From assembly GCF_001039355.2 (NCBI RefSeq), contig NW_019775768.1:1-64000 (forward strand): 64,000 nucleotides of DNA. Direction: 5' to 3'. The notes beneath the pieces are model-generated. The model searched no databases and had not been told where the DNA came from. It saw only the letters and a program-made list of their open reading frames with translations. Source of the DNA: Lingula anatina (taxonomy: Eukaryota; Brachiopoda; Lingulata; Lingulida; Lingulidae). This document shows positions 32,889-43,500 of the stretch, piece by piece (the first letter of the stretch is position 1; every line of letters starts with the position of its first letter). Made by a program: the position numbers and the translations under genes.

Positions 32889-34461
32889 AGATTTTATTTT
32901 TATTTATGAAGAATTTTTCTGAAAATTTGAACTTAAGTATTTGCAGTTTTTCATTTGCCCTGTTACATTCAAGTGGCTTCTGGACTGAGTATATGTTGCT
33001 GGCACTGTAATATTATTAATGAATAATTAAGTACACTTATTGTCCTCCAATTCTTTAAGGAGTACTATCTGTTATTTTTAACTGATCCTCGATCCTACAA
33101 GGAATACTCTCTGTTATTTTAAACTGACCAAAGCCATATTTCTTTGTCAGAGCTTATCATCTTTAAAAATTCATACCTAAGCATTAACAAAAAATTTAAG
33201 TTATTAATGTCCTTCTGGAAAGGTAATGTAAAGGCTTTGAGAAACATTTACTCAATAACTTAATTATATTTAACTAAGCTGTTGTTAAGCATCTAAGTCC
33301 AGGTGGAGCAATGAATCGTGAGTAAATAAAAGTTGCCATTTTTTCAAGGAAATTTTCACTTGGAGAGAAAATCCCATATAGGACATCTCTCAGTACAAGT
33401 GGTAAAAACATTTCCAAACATAAAATGAAGTGAAAACCAACGTCAAAAATAATAATAATAATAAATAAATAAAAATAATAAATAAAATAATAGTAATAAA
33501 GCGACTGATATTTTTTCTGTGTTAATTAAGTGGAATTTTAACTGTAAAAAAGTTGCATCATCTACATTATTTATAGTAATTATTTCGACATGCTATTTTT
33601 AATAAAAAATTAATGCAAGGTGTAAATTAATCGTTACTTGATGAGATGTACGCTGTAAAATCTGTAATGTGCATGCCGCATTTCGATTCCAAAATCTATA
33701 AAAAAAACTCGTGTTAAAAAAGAGTTAGATGTATGGTCTAAAATACACTAATACTGATATTTTAATAAAGAGAAATTAGGTAATAGATCTCCTAACAGTC
33801 TGTCCGCAGATCTGGCATATCAATGCGTAAGCGGTGATCATTACAAAAACACCTACGCGCTTGCACAAAATAGTCCGCGACGTGTGTTTCGCGCCATGTT
33901 TTTCAAAATCCGAAGTTGTTATATAAATCCATGAAGCTCTGAGAATAACTCATTATTCAGCTTGAAACTTTCAAAAAATAAAATTTAGAACTTGATGTAA
34001 ACGCACAATGTAAAATGAACATTTCAATTTCCACGAAAGCCTTGTATCAGTTGTCTAAAAATAGCACACGCATTTTTCTCAAGCAGATCGTGTAATTTTG
34101 TACCCTAAAATGAAATGATTGTAGAAAAAATGGACAAACTTACTTTTTTGATATTATAACGATTTATGCAACTATATGTGCTGGAATTGAGCCAAAAAGA
34201 ATAAAAAATTTGTACAACCGTCCTTTTTTGTGAAATCCCTATTTTAGTGCGAAGTATGTAGGTCAGTCGAAACTGGGACTGTCACGTTGCACTGACGAAG
34301 TGACGCGAAAGAGATTTTCTCGGCAAATCTTGCATTTCAGTTAAAGAAAATTGAATGTTCAGCTTTTCAAGTGTAAATTAATAGTATACTGTCATAGTGA
34401 GAGTTGTTATGGAAAATAATACGTGAAAAAAACGCCATCGGTGCTGCAGATCTGCCATAAC
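32889..34461. other. AT-rich stretch without recognised gene
   Basis: Contains AATAAT/AAATA low-complexity sequence around 33450-33500. From about 33790 to 34320 there are more CpGs (for example TCCGCGACGTGTGTTTCGCGCC), which could be promoter-like. No gene start can be proved there. Confidence 0.4.
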
Positions 34462-35133
34462 ATGGTTTTAGAATGGAAAAAAACTGACGTTTGCCTTTCA
34501 AATTACAAAGCTTTGGGTTTGCAGACTAAAAGGTGAGTCTTTTTTGCATTCACTAAGTTTCATATAAGTGCCGAAATGTATAGAAATGATTTTGGAGTAA
34601 CCTCCCTTCGCATAGTTTAGATGCACTTGTTGACGTTCAGTACCAGTGAAATGTTATATTTTGTTGCAAAGTTATAGTTGTACTTTGTTACAATGTGTAG
34701 GCCTACTAGCATACCTTTATCCGTTCTATTTCCTTTATAGAGTTGGAATCTAGACATTTTCGAAATAGGGAGTGTGTCTATACACACCTGTTAACTAGCA
34801 CATTGCGCAATCAGCATTACATGTGTACTAATGGTCTTTCTGGGGCAGGTTTCAATATTGTGATTTTTAAAACAATTTTCTCAATTTATCTGAAATTGTT
34901 GGTAGTAAAAAAGTCTTCAAATTTAACAAGTTAAAAAATCGTTCGTCAAGGCAGAGCCACACTTAATGATCAACATATGCACACTTTTAATTTATGACCT
35001 ATGCATTGTGCTTTTTCAGTTTTAGTGAAATGTTGACAGCATACCTATCCCTGCCTAAGCTATAGCATGAGAATGGACTTGATGGCATGAAATGATGAAA
35101 AGATACCAGTTAGACAAAGCAGAAAGTAATTAA

Positions 35134-35168
<35 letters not shown>

Positions 35169-35679
35169 CCAATACTTCTGTATTTTTTATAACTGGCCTA
35201 TTACTAGTAGTAGGACAAAGGAATTATTATTACTATATAGTATGGTAAGAAATTACTTTGATAAACAACTGGTGTGAGACTGACAATGAGGTGAGTTTTT
35301 TTTTAATCTATAGATTTTTCATTAAATTTCAGTTTTTATCTGCTTTGTATAAATTTCTTGTTTCTACATGTATGATTTTATCATTTCATTATATTTATTT
35401 TTAACAGATTCCCGAATTTCATATCAGCTGACAATAAGGGAAGAGGTGTTCTGGTCAAGACGAGGGAGAATTATTTACCATACGATTTTGTTTGATGGTG
35501 CTGTTGATGCAGGTGTGACTGAACAAGAGATGATGTTTTGTAGAGTCTTGGATATTGTTTTCCCTAGAAACCTTTCTCATAGCAGACAAGTTCTGGAACA
35601 TTATTTTCTTCAAGTATTATACAGGATGGGCTTTGACCCAAAAGACATTGAGAGTGGCCTGTCTTTAAAGAGCACATAG
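34462..35679 (+). pseudogene. Possible two-exon SET-domain-like gene, reading frame broken
   Basis: An ATG frame at 34462-34532 ends at a strong donor (AAAG|GTGAGT). Joined to the acceptor at 35407 (TTTTTAACAG), it reads on in frame through FPNFISADNKGRGVL and VKTRENYLPYDFV to a stop near 35496. The KGRGV stretch resembles the start of SET methyltransferase domains such as KMT5A (family knowledge, weak). A different frame of the same exon stays open to TAG at 35677-35679, with AATAAA at 35697-35702. This suggests either a frameshifted SET-like gene or a chance match beside an unrelated terminal exon. The 3' part shows no SET catalytic motif I can recognise. Treat the family call as tentative. 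Confidence 0.3.
35137..35164. repeat. TA microsatellite
   Basis: A (TA)n tract lying inside the proposed intron of the SET-like candidate. Confidence 0.9.
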
Positions 35680-35696
35680 GTTGCTTGTTTATAGTG

Positions 35697-35702
35697 AATA
35701 AA
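35697..35702 (+). terminator. Canonical AATAAA polyadenylation hexamer
   Basis: It lies 18 bp after the stop codon of the open frame ending at 35679. It supports, but does not prove, a transcript ending here. Confidence 0.35.
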
Positions 35703-35784
35703 AGTAAAGATATGTGTACTGATTTGTTTCAAGGCTGGGATACCACACAAAGATTAGAATACATACAATATAATGCCAATTGAA

Positions 35785-35904
35785 ATTGCCTTGTTCAGCC
35801 TGTCCACTTCTCAGGTGGAGAGAGGATACAGTGCTCTCAAAAGAATGGAATCTGACTGGAGGTCAAGTTTTGGGAATATTATGCTTAAGTTAACAAAATT
35901 TTGA
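35785..35904 (+). pseudogene. hAT transposase C-terminal (dimerisation) remnant
   Basis: In one frame the DNA reads IALFSLSTSQVERGYSALKR, then MESDWRSSFGNIMLKL and a stop at 35902-35904. The S-x-x-VERGxSALKR pattern is typical of the hATC dimerisation domain of hAT transposases and of zinc-finger proteins derived from them. Nothing upstream continues it (the zinc-finger BED and catalytic parts are absent), so it is a decayed fragment about 40 codons long. Confidence 0.65.
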
Positions 35905-38138
35905 CAGCAGTTTTATAGGGATCACGTTTTGATGATCATTTAGTCAAGGAATCTATCAACTAAGTGGCAGGGTGGCACTCTTGGAAAACGGCCCAATTTT
36001 GAACTTGAAAATTGATTTAGTTTTCTGATTGTCATATCCAGGTAAATGACCTGGTCATTGAAGATTCTAAGGAAATAAAATAAAAAAAAATTGAAACATA
36101 CTCGTATACTGAAGTTTTTTTTTTATTTTTATTTTTAATGCACTTAACTTTGATATGTATTTAATTACAAATTATATTCAAGAATTTTCAGCTGGGGATG
36201 ATCTTAATTATATGTCAGTTTTGGCTAAAGTAATATTCATAAATTGCTGGGGCAGGTGTTTCTCCTGCCCTCAGAATAGACAGATCAAGTTTGCCAACGA
36301 GTTTATTGGAGCCTTGTTAACTGCTTTAATTTAAAAGGCAAAAGGTTTCAAAAAACTTTCAAAAAGTTCAGTGCATATTCATGAGGCTGAATGAACATTT
36401 CCCAGGACAGTGCTTTAAGGACATGAGTTTTAAATGTTTACTTAGTTTTGTTTATCACACAGATTTCAAAATTTTGCACTTTTAAAAAGAGAAAGGTAAA
36501 TTTTAAATAGATTAGGGATATTTTTTCAAATTACAATTGGAAGTGTCTTATTTTGAATAGTTAAATATGTAAGAGACAAAAATAGTACTAGTACATAGAA
36601 ATAAATCTTGAGCAGTAAAATAAGAGCGAGGCAGAAGTGCAGATCTTAATATAATGATTAAACCGGTGTTGAATGATTTTTTTTATCAAAATTCTTTCAG
36701 GCTTTAAAAAGTACAACCTGATCATATGCCAGTACCTCTTTGTAAATATTTATTCAATTAAAAAAATCTTGTTTTATTCATAACTAGATCTAGCAATATC
36801 TTTCTATATCGGTCAAAATTCACTGGATTTCGTGTGGAGTGGATCATAACTATACAATTTTTGATGTTTTAAGAATGAAGCATAACTCTTGGAATATTTC
36901 TGATGTAAGATGCACAGCTCTGATATTCAGAATATTTAAGAAAACTTGGTAGTCTTGCCAAGTCGGGTCAGTGCTTCAGGTTGGTCACGTGACGCTATAA
37001 ATTGATGAAAATGGGGTTCCATTTTTGTCGTCGTTTTGGAGATGCGCTAATTTCCCCACACAAAATGGGTAAAATTTGTAGGAGACATGCCTTGTGATAT
37101 ATCATTTGAAAGTTCATGATCTCGTCTTTCTGTAGGATGTAATTGTTTAAAAATATTTTACGTTTCCTGCGATACATAACCACTGTAATTCGGTGAAGCC
37201 GGACAAATCGATTTTGCCGACTTTTACACCGACTTCACGGGAATATGAACACTTTGCCAACGAGTTGGGACCCAAACGCAACATGTGTTTCATATCAACA
37301 CAAAGCACATTTGTTTACCTTTTAGAATATATATAAAACGCTGGTGATATCAACATTGTAGCAATTTTGTTGAAATTGAAACACCCAAGTGTCACACGCT
37401 TCAAAAATGCGAGTGCTTGGCGTCGAGTTCACCTCTCGCTAAAAAAAATGGACAAAGCTGAATTTTCAATATATATATACTGCCAGAGACCCAGTTTAAC
37501 CAGCTTTCATGATTTAGCTTTTAAAACTTTGTACAATTTAAACTTCTTATAGAGATCTTCAAATAGAAAATTTGGGACACCTGAAACGGGACAGCATTTG
37601 CAATCACCCGCGTGGATAAATCTTCCATTTTACCGTTCTGAATCTATTTTTTATGACAACTAACCTTAAAATTCCGAATCCCTAGATATTCCCGCTTCTT
37701 TTTATATATCTATCGTTTAATCACATCAACTGTTGACAAAACTACACATGAAAATACGAAGAGCTCAAAAGTCGTCCATTTTCACTCGATTTTGCTGAAA
37801 GTAGTGCGAAAATGGCCGTCGCTTCAGACAGTGTGCACGCGCAGCTCGAAATCTGCTGGGTGGANACAGACTGTAAAGCTCACTGGTTCACGTTGAGGAT
37901 ACCAACGATTACGCATGCGCACTCTAGGCAAAAGCTCTAACCAAATCATGACGAAAACATCGAAACCCGCATGTAATCGATCTTGGAAATACAAAGTTCC
38001 ATGAACAATGAAAACAAATAACCCTCTCTTTGACCAATATGTAAATTTGCACTGAATATGAAATAATGAAAAGGAGGACCTACATATTTCACATACATTA
38101 TTTACTTATATTATGTTTTCGACGTGGGTAGTCAAGTA
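35905..38138. other. Intergenic DNA, no gene recognised
   Basis: AT-rich, with a short imperfect inverted repeat (GTGAAGCCGG near 37193, CCGACTTCAC near 37230). A CpG-richer patch at about 37740-37930 contains ACGCATGCGCAC, which resembles an NRF-1-type promoter site. An isolated N lies at 37865. A short ATG frame at about 37813 runs through the N; I do not call it. Confidence 0.45.
37865..37865. other. Single unresolved base (N)
   Basis: An isolated N in a CpG-richer patch. No duplication is visible across it. Confidence 0.5.
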
Positions 38139-38210
38139 GGGGATGTAGCTCAGTGGTAGAGCGCACGCTTTGCATGTGTGAGGCCCCGGGTTCGATCCCC
38201 GGCATCTCCA
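38139..38210 (+). tRNA. tRNA-Ala (anticodon TGC)
   Basis: A 72-nt cloverleaf. The acceptor arm GGGGATG pairs with CATCTCC, with the G3:U70 pair that marks alanine tRNAs. The D arm is GCTCAGTGGTAGAGC, the anticodon stem CACGC/GTGTG, the anticodon TGC at 38171-38173, and the T arm CCGGGTTCGATCCCCGG. The internal A box (TAGCTCAGTGG) and B box (GGTTCGATCCC) are intact. No CCA is encoded, as expected for a nuclear gene. A T-run (TTTTT) begins a few bases downstream as the RNA polymerase III stop. It looks functional. Confidence 0.97.
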
Positions 38211-38215
38211 CTTGT

Positions 38216-38220
38216 ATTTT
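38216..38220 (+). terminator. Pol III T-run terminator of the tRNA
   Basis: Five Ts, six bases after the tRNA 3' end. Confidence 0.75.
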
Positions 38221-39410
38221 TCCTTCCACGATATTTTTCCTCATATATTATTTCTATTTATTTGAAACATATAGAGAGATAAAAATTAAAAAAGATCTGC
38301 AGCAGTTTGAAAGGTGTAAAATAATAACAATAATAATAATAATAATAAAGAACAGACAACCTGCTATTATTTGCCTCTACGGCGATATATATCTTAATGT
38401 ATCATGTCAATTTTTAGGCCACTGCCATGCGGATTTGACAAAATTGGAATGAAACAGAAAATAAAGTTTTTCACTAAGGTAACAATTCTTTTAAAAGAAA
38501 ATAATAGTAGCTGTGGAGCGTATGGAACAATGTCTTCAACTTGCCAGATAGAAAGGAATTACTATTTTAATATTAATTATTGATTTAAAATTAAAAGTTA
38601 GAAAAGCTTTCAATAGGCTTTTTGCAGCTAGATAACTAGAAAATATTGACTTCTTTTGCTTACTGAAGATGTTGCACTTCTATAAACAAAATAAGGGTGG
38701 AGAGCAAGCTCTCGTTCTTATTTTCTTGGACGAGTAGAATTAATGTTTAAGCTTGCAGGTGACGTCAAATTTAAAGTGGGAACATGTTGGACTGAGGCCT
38801 TAATACCTGCGTAAGGCCAAAGACTGATACAAATTAAGGTCCTGTCAAAACCGTATACCTTGCATCGCACCTTGCAGTATACAGTAACTGTATATCATTC
38901 GCAATTTTAGAAGTCGTTTTGCATTGATTCTCGCACCAGCTTGATAGAATTAAATCTAATATTTTTATTCTAGCCATGCAGCAACTACCACCAATTAGAT
39001 CTACGCACATAATTTGTAGGCGACGTCACATCTGGCCTAGAAACTTTCTAACACAGGGTGGAAAAGGCCTTATTTTACGGTTTAGCATGGCAAGGTGGAA
39101 ACGAGCTTTTTACCCCCTTACTCCCATTGACCTACCCAACCACCATCCCTGCCTCTGCCAATGAATAGACGACGGGATAATCGGACAATTATTCAGTATT
39201 TTTCCAACATTGCGGATGAAACATAAAATTATTAACAATTTTTTTCTATTGCATTTATTTATTTATTTACTTAAAGACTATTATTGGATTGATTATGTAA
39301 GAAATATACAAGTTTTTCATTCCGGTTGATAAAAACAGAGAGTAAGCACTATATATGCGGACATAAAACCATTCCTACACGTATGACATTTTCTTAGGAA
39401 AATACTTTTC

Positions 39411-39421
39411 GGGAAAATCCC
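39411..39421. promoter_or_regulatory. kappa-B-like site 1
   Basis: GGGAAAATCCC matches the symmetric GGG-W-rich-CC form bound by Rel proteins. It lies about 330 bp upstream of the BCL3-like start codon. Confidence 0.6.
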
Positions 39422-39433
39422 AGTATGCTATTC

Positions 39434-39444
39434 GGGGAATCCCC
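39434..39444. promoter_or_regulatory. kappa-B site 2, perfect palindrome
   Basis: GGGGAATCCCC reads GGGGATTCCCC on the other strand. That is the symmetric type preferred by p50/p52-class homodimers, the known partners of vertebrate BCL3. It is 305 bp upstream of the ATG. Confidence 0.75.
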
Positions 39445-39474
39445 GATGATATCACCTTGGTAAACATGCGCACC

Positions 39475-39480
39475 GATTGG
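39475..39480 (-). promoter_or_regulatory. Inverted CCAAT box
   Basis: GATTGG (CCAATC on the minus strand) lies between kappa-B sites 2 and 3, next to a TGCGCA element. It supports promoter identity. Confidence 0.45.
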
Positions 39481-39502
39481 TCAATTTAATCACATGACAA
39501 GT

Positions 39503-39512
39503 GGGACTTTCC
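39503..39512. promoter_or_regulatory. kappa-B site 3, canonical decamer
   Basis: GGGACTTTCC is an exact classical kappa-B decamer, 237 bp upstream of the ATG. With the two sites above it forms a cluster of about 100 bp. Confidence 0.78.
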
Positions 39513-39748
39513 CGAGCAACGAGCTGTGCCTGAAACGAAATGAGGTCATTTGACCAACGATAGTTTTTGGGGTTTTACCAGGTTTTAACATGGCATCAGC
39601 GGCTAGGACACATGAGGGGGCGTGAACGGGACATGTGCTCTTTAATGTAGATTATTACATACCCAGCTGATCTGAGAATGAACGGAAATCGACTAAATTG
39701 AACAAGACATTTATATTGCGCGATCCAAAACTAGAATTATTGACATTA

Positions 39749-40517
39749 ATGGCGGCACGAAAACGATCCAAAAGGGACGATACTGCCTCCGATCTAGAGG
39801 CCGCGCTGATTCTGTCTTCTTTGGCGACAGCCGGGAGAAATACTGACAGAAACTTTACGAATAATGTAAACGGAATACAGAGTGCAGAGAATGGGTTCCA
39901 AACCCGTCCGAACGCCTTGGTTCAAGGGTCGGAGTCCTCAAATATCACATGTGGAACTAGTGCAGCCACTCCTCCAAGCGCAACATCTCCCGATAAGTCA
40001 ACCACTCGGCGTTCCTCTCGAGCTGGACGTGGCCGCCATTCAAGAAGCACGGAGGATTTTGAAATTACTGCTGCCCCATCAAAAAAGCCGCGAGGGGGCG
40101 GTTCAGGTGGTAAAAGGGGCGCAGGGAGGGGGAGAAGGACAAGTAAAACGAACACTGCTTCTAATGGCACCATGTTAATATCGAACCAGCCCCCCGTGGG
40201 GCCCTCAGTCCTGTCAGCCTTAGAATTAAGACTTGGGCCACGTCCAGCAGCCCCTAAACAGCAGTCCTTAACAGAGGGTGGTGTTAAGTCCCCCGACCAC
40301 CCACATACGGTGGACAGTGCAGTGTCCTCTCCGGCCAGTAATCCCTCAAGTGTGGACACTGCCATAATCAGCAGCATTGGCAGTGAGACCAGTGGGAGAG
40401 GGCCACCGAGTTTTACGACGAATATACGACTGCCGCCGAAGAAACGGAGATTTATTGCAGAGAACGCAGAAACAGATGCAAGCCAGATGAAAGTTGCACA
40501 GAGCAGTCCTGAGAAGA
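39749..40517 (+). CDS. BCL3: BCL3-like exon 1: basic, disordered N-terminus
   Basis: The first in-frame ATG (taATGGcg) opens MAARKRSKRDDTASD, then EAALILSSLATAG, a possible short helix. Gly/Arg-rich AT-hook-like runs (KKPRGGG, GRGRRTSK) and PPKKRR follow. The donor is AAGA|GTATGC, phase 1. The frame is open upstream of the ATG to 39698 without another ATG. Confidence 0.85.
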
Positions 40518-43500
40518 GTATGCATCTGTTTTTGCATTTCGTATATATGTTTAAATATTTTGTTTAAGAATGATAGTCTGATTAAATATGTTAAAGATAT
40601 GTTTATTATTATTATAATAATAATTATGTTGTTGTTATTATAAAAATGATAACATGTTAGAAAATTTTCAGTTTCAGATTTATTTTATTTGCCCTTTAAG
40701 TCTTCTTCTGCCTATAGCCCATGAGATTAGCAGATGATTACCTTAATTCCTTCCTCTTCTCATTAACCAAATTGATTCATGTAAAACCACATTGAAAATA
40801 ATTAACAAGTAATTTCATAACTGTGGAAGTCTTTCTAATGAGGTGTGTCATAATTCTAGACTTCCTTTGTTTTAAGCAGATCTGACAGAGATAAAAGTTT
40901 TTTTTTGCAGTCAAAGTAAGCTGCAGCAGTGGCTGTTAAGCCCCCTTAGTTAGTGAGGATTTCCTAGATGAAGTCCGAAGTGGGCTACGATCTAGGTTCT
41001 ATGCTGTTTCTCTAGTTAAGGTGGTTAAAAAGGTTAACATATTCAGTATAACAAATTGCTGGCTACAGACCTGCTATGAGTATGCTTTTCTGAACAGCTC
41101 ATGTTTACTAGTACAATACAATGAAACCGGATATATGGAATTGCAGAAGCATCATTGCTATCAGTAAAACAGGCAAAATGGATTAAGAAATCATGCCTGC
41201 CCTTGCCTTGGTCTCAACAGTAGTTTTAGATTATATATTTAACTACAGTATTGGCTACATCATTTCAACCAAGATAAATTATCAATTTTTTAGATACATA
41301 ATTTTGGAACCATTAAAAATACATTGCTATGAAGCATTTTGGTGCTTTTACTGTATTACATAGAGCTATTAAGTAGTCTGCTTTTCAACTGTGTTGCTAC
41401 CACTCAATGAAAAATGCAGTATCTGTAAAATTAACATTTTCCTTGTTGAAACGATTGGGCCATTACTGTAATTTTATACTAATGGACCTAGCATATAAGA
41501 ACCCCCCCCCCCTTCTTAGTTAACCCTATGATGTACAAGTGTATTAACTTGTGCATGTTGAATTGCAGTATAGTTCATGATTTGTGTCAAGCCTAGCAGC
41601 AAAACTACAATTGTGTAAGAAATGTTGAAACATATTTCACTTTCCACCCCTATCCTCTCTGCCTTACAATATTTCCACACAACCAAAACCATCAACCTTT
41701 ACCAGCGCACTCATATCTATTTATAGCTCATGACAGGCATAGTGAATGGTGTTTTTCGAAACCTTGTGAACAGAATTGTTTGTCATTATTCAAGCAGAAC
41801 TAGGTCACCAGGATCTGATGTGTGTATGCGTGTGTATGAAAACTAGTTGAACGGGATCATATGAATTGAATACATAAGAATGGATCAATGGAATGTTGGT
41901 CCCTTTGTCCCTGCTCTGTTCTTTTCCATCTCTCTCGTATGTTAGATGTGTGGACCCAAAAGACGGAAGTAAAACTGTAACTTGAGGGCATTTCAAGGGT
42001 ACTGGGGTTAAATTCATAGAGTATGTGGGGAAAAATGACGGATGTTGTTACTAAGTGAATTGCATATAATTTTTTTATAGATTTTTGAACAGTTGAGTCA
42101 CTATCATTTATTTGTTTGAGCTTGGCGATTGTTTGACCCTGGGGAAATATGCAAGACACTCGTGGTAATTAAGAACATTGTAGAAAAAGTGAATGATGAC
42201 CAATAAATTTGAATAAAAATAAATAAATGAATATTAATGATAAACATGAACAGTTAAGAAGAAATCCTCTTTTATCTGTACCATTTAATGCTCTTGCCCA
42301 GGATCTGTTATTTTTATATTTTTATATATACATTTAATTCAGGTAGAAAATGTTTTAAAAGTACTCTAGAATACAGTGTAGATATCTCAAGGGCACTTAC
42401 AAAACTGTGACCTATATTACTATGACCCTGTTAACATTTAAACAGATCAATTGTAACCTGATAGCATGTTATCAATAAAAGTGCGATATTGAACATTAGA
42501 CGTCCTGCAAGATAAGCTGACCTTATCGGTGGTGCCATGATAGGTAAAGGTCGGTACGTAGTGGGGACTTCATGATTTGGATCAACCCTTTTCAGGGCTT
42601 CTGCATGGAAAAAATACCAAGGCACAGTTTTAAGGGGGGAAAAACTAACAAACAGAAAAAGTGAATGAATGATTATATGAAAATAATATAAAGAAAATAT
42701 TGAAATAAATAAAATAATTAATTGATTAAAGCGATAATAACTCTTCATATGAGATCTATATTTCACAATAAAAACATTGTGAATAACTCATAGAAATATA
42801 ATATATTCTGTTTTACCACAAAAAGGGCAGTTATAGCTATTATTCTGATATCTGAGCTTGTCTTTAGACCATGTGACCTCCATTGATGGCTATACTCTGT
42901 TAAACAAAAAACCAAACTTTTTAGAAAAAAACCAGGGACTAACTTTGAATGTAAAAATGGATTCATTAACCATTGGTAAGTATGGGAAAATTGTTGTTTA
43001 TTCCAGGAAAATTCATTTTTTGGCCGAAACGAAGAGTTATTATCCCTTTAATTAACTAAAATGTATGATTGAATTAAAAAATTAATGTGTTTGACATTTT
43101 AAAAGTATTATATTATGTTCACTTGTACAACTGGTAAAATATATGCAGCAGTGAAAGGGTGACATCTACAAGTTATTGAATCTAATTATAAGTCCTGACC
43201 TAAGTTAAAAGAATGAGTTGCCCTCATTTGGACAAAAACTAATCTGAAATGACAACATTTGGAGCTGCATAAAACAAGGCTGTCATCTGGTGAAGGTATT
43301 TTTCATGTCTAATTGGTAAAAAAAAAATTGTTATCTCATTGACAATTTTATGTTTGCACCTTTTCAGCTCCTCTCAGCAGTGCTTCCGTGAGCATTCCAG
43401 CCGTTACCACTGCCCCCAGCCTACAGCCTGCCATATACAACACAGCCGCTGGCGCAGCTGTCATGGCGGTTGATCCACAGCAAAGCTTGATTATGCTCGC

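Noticed and set aside
39698-39748. Upstream extension of BCL3-like exon 1
   Set aside because: It begins with TTG, not ATG; the first ATG in frame is at 39749.
39922-40377. Minus-strand open frame opposite BCL3-like exon 1
   Set aside because: Shadow of the GC-rich coding exon on the other strand.
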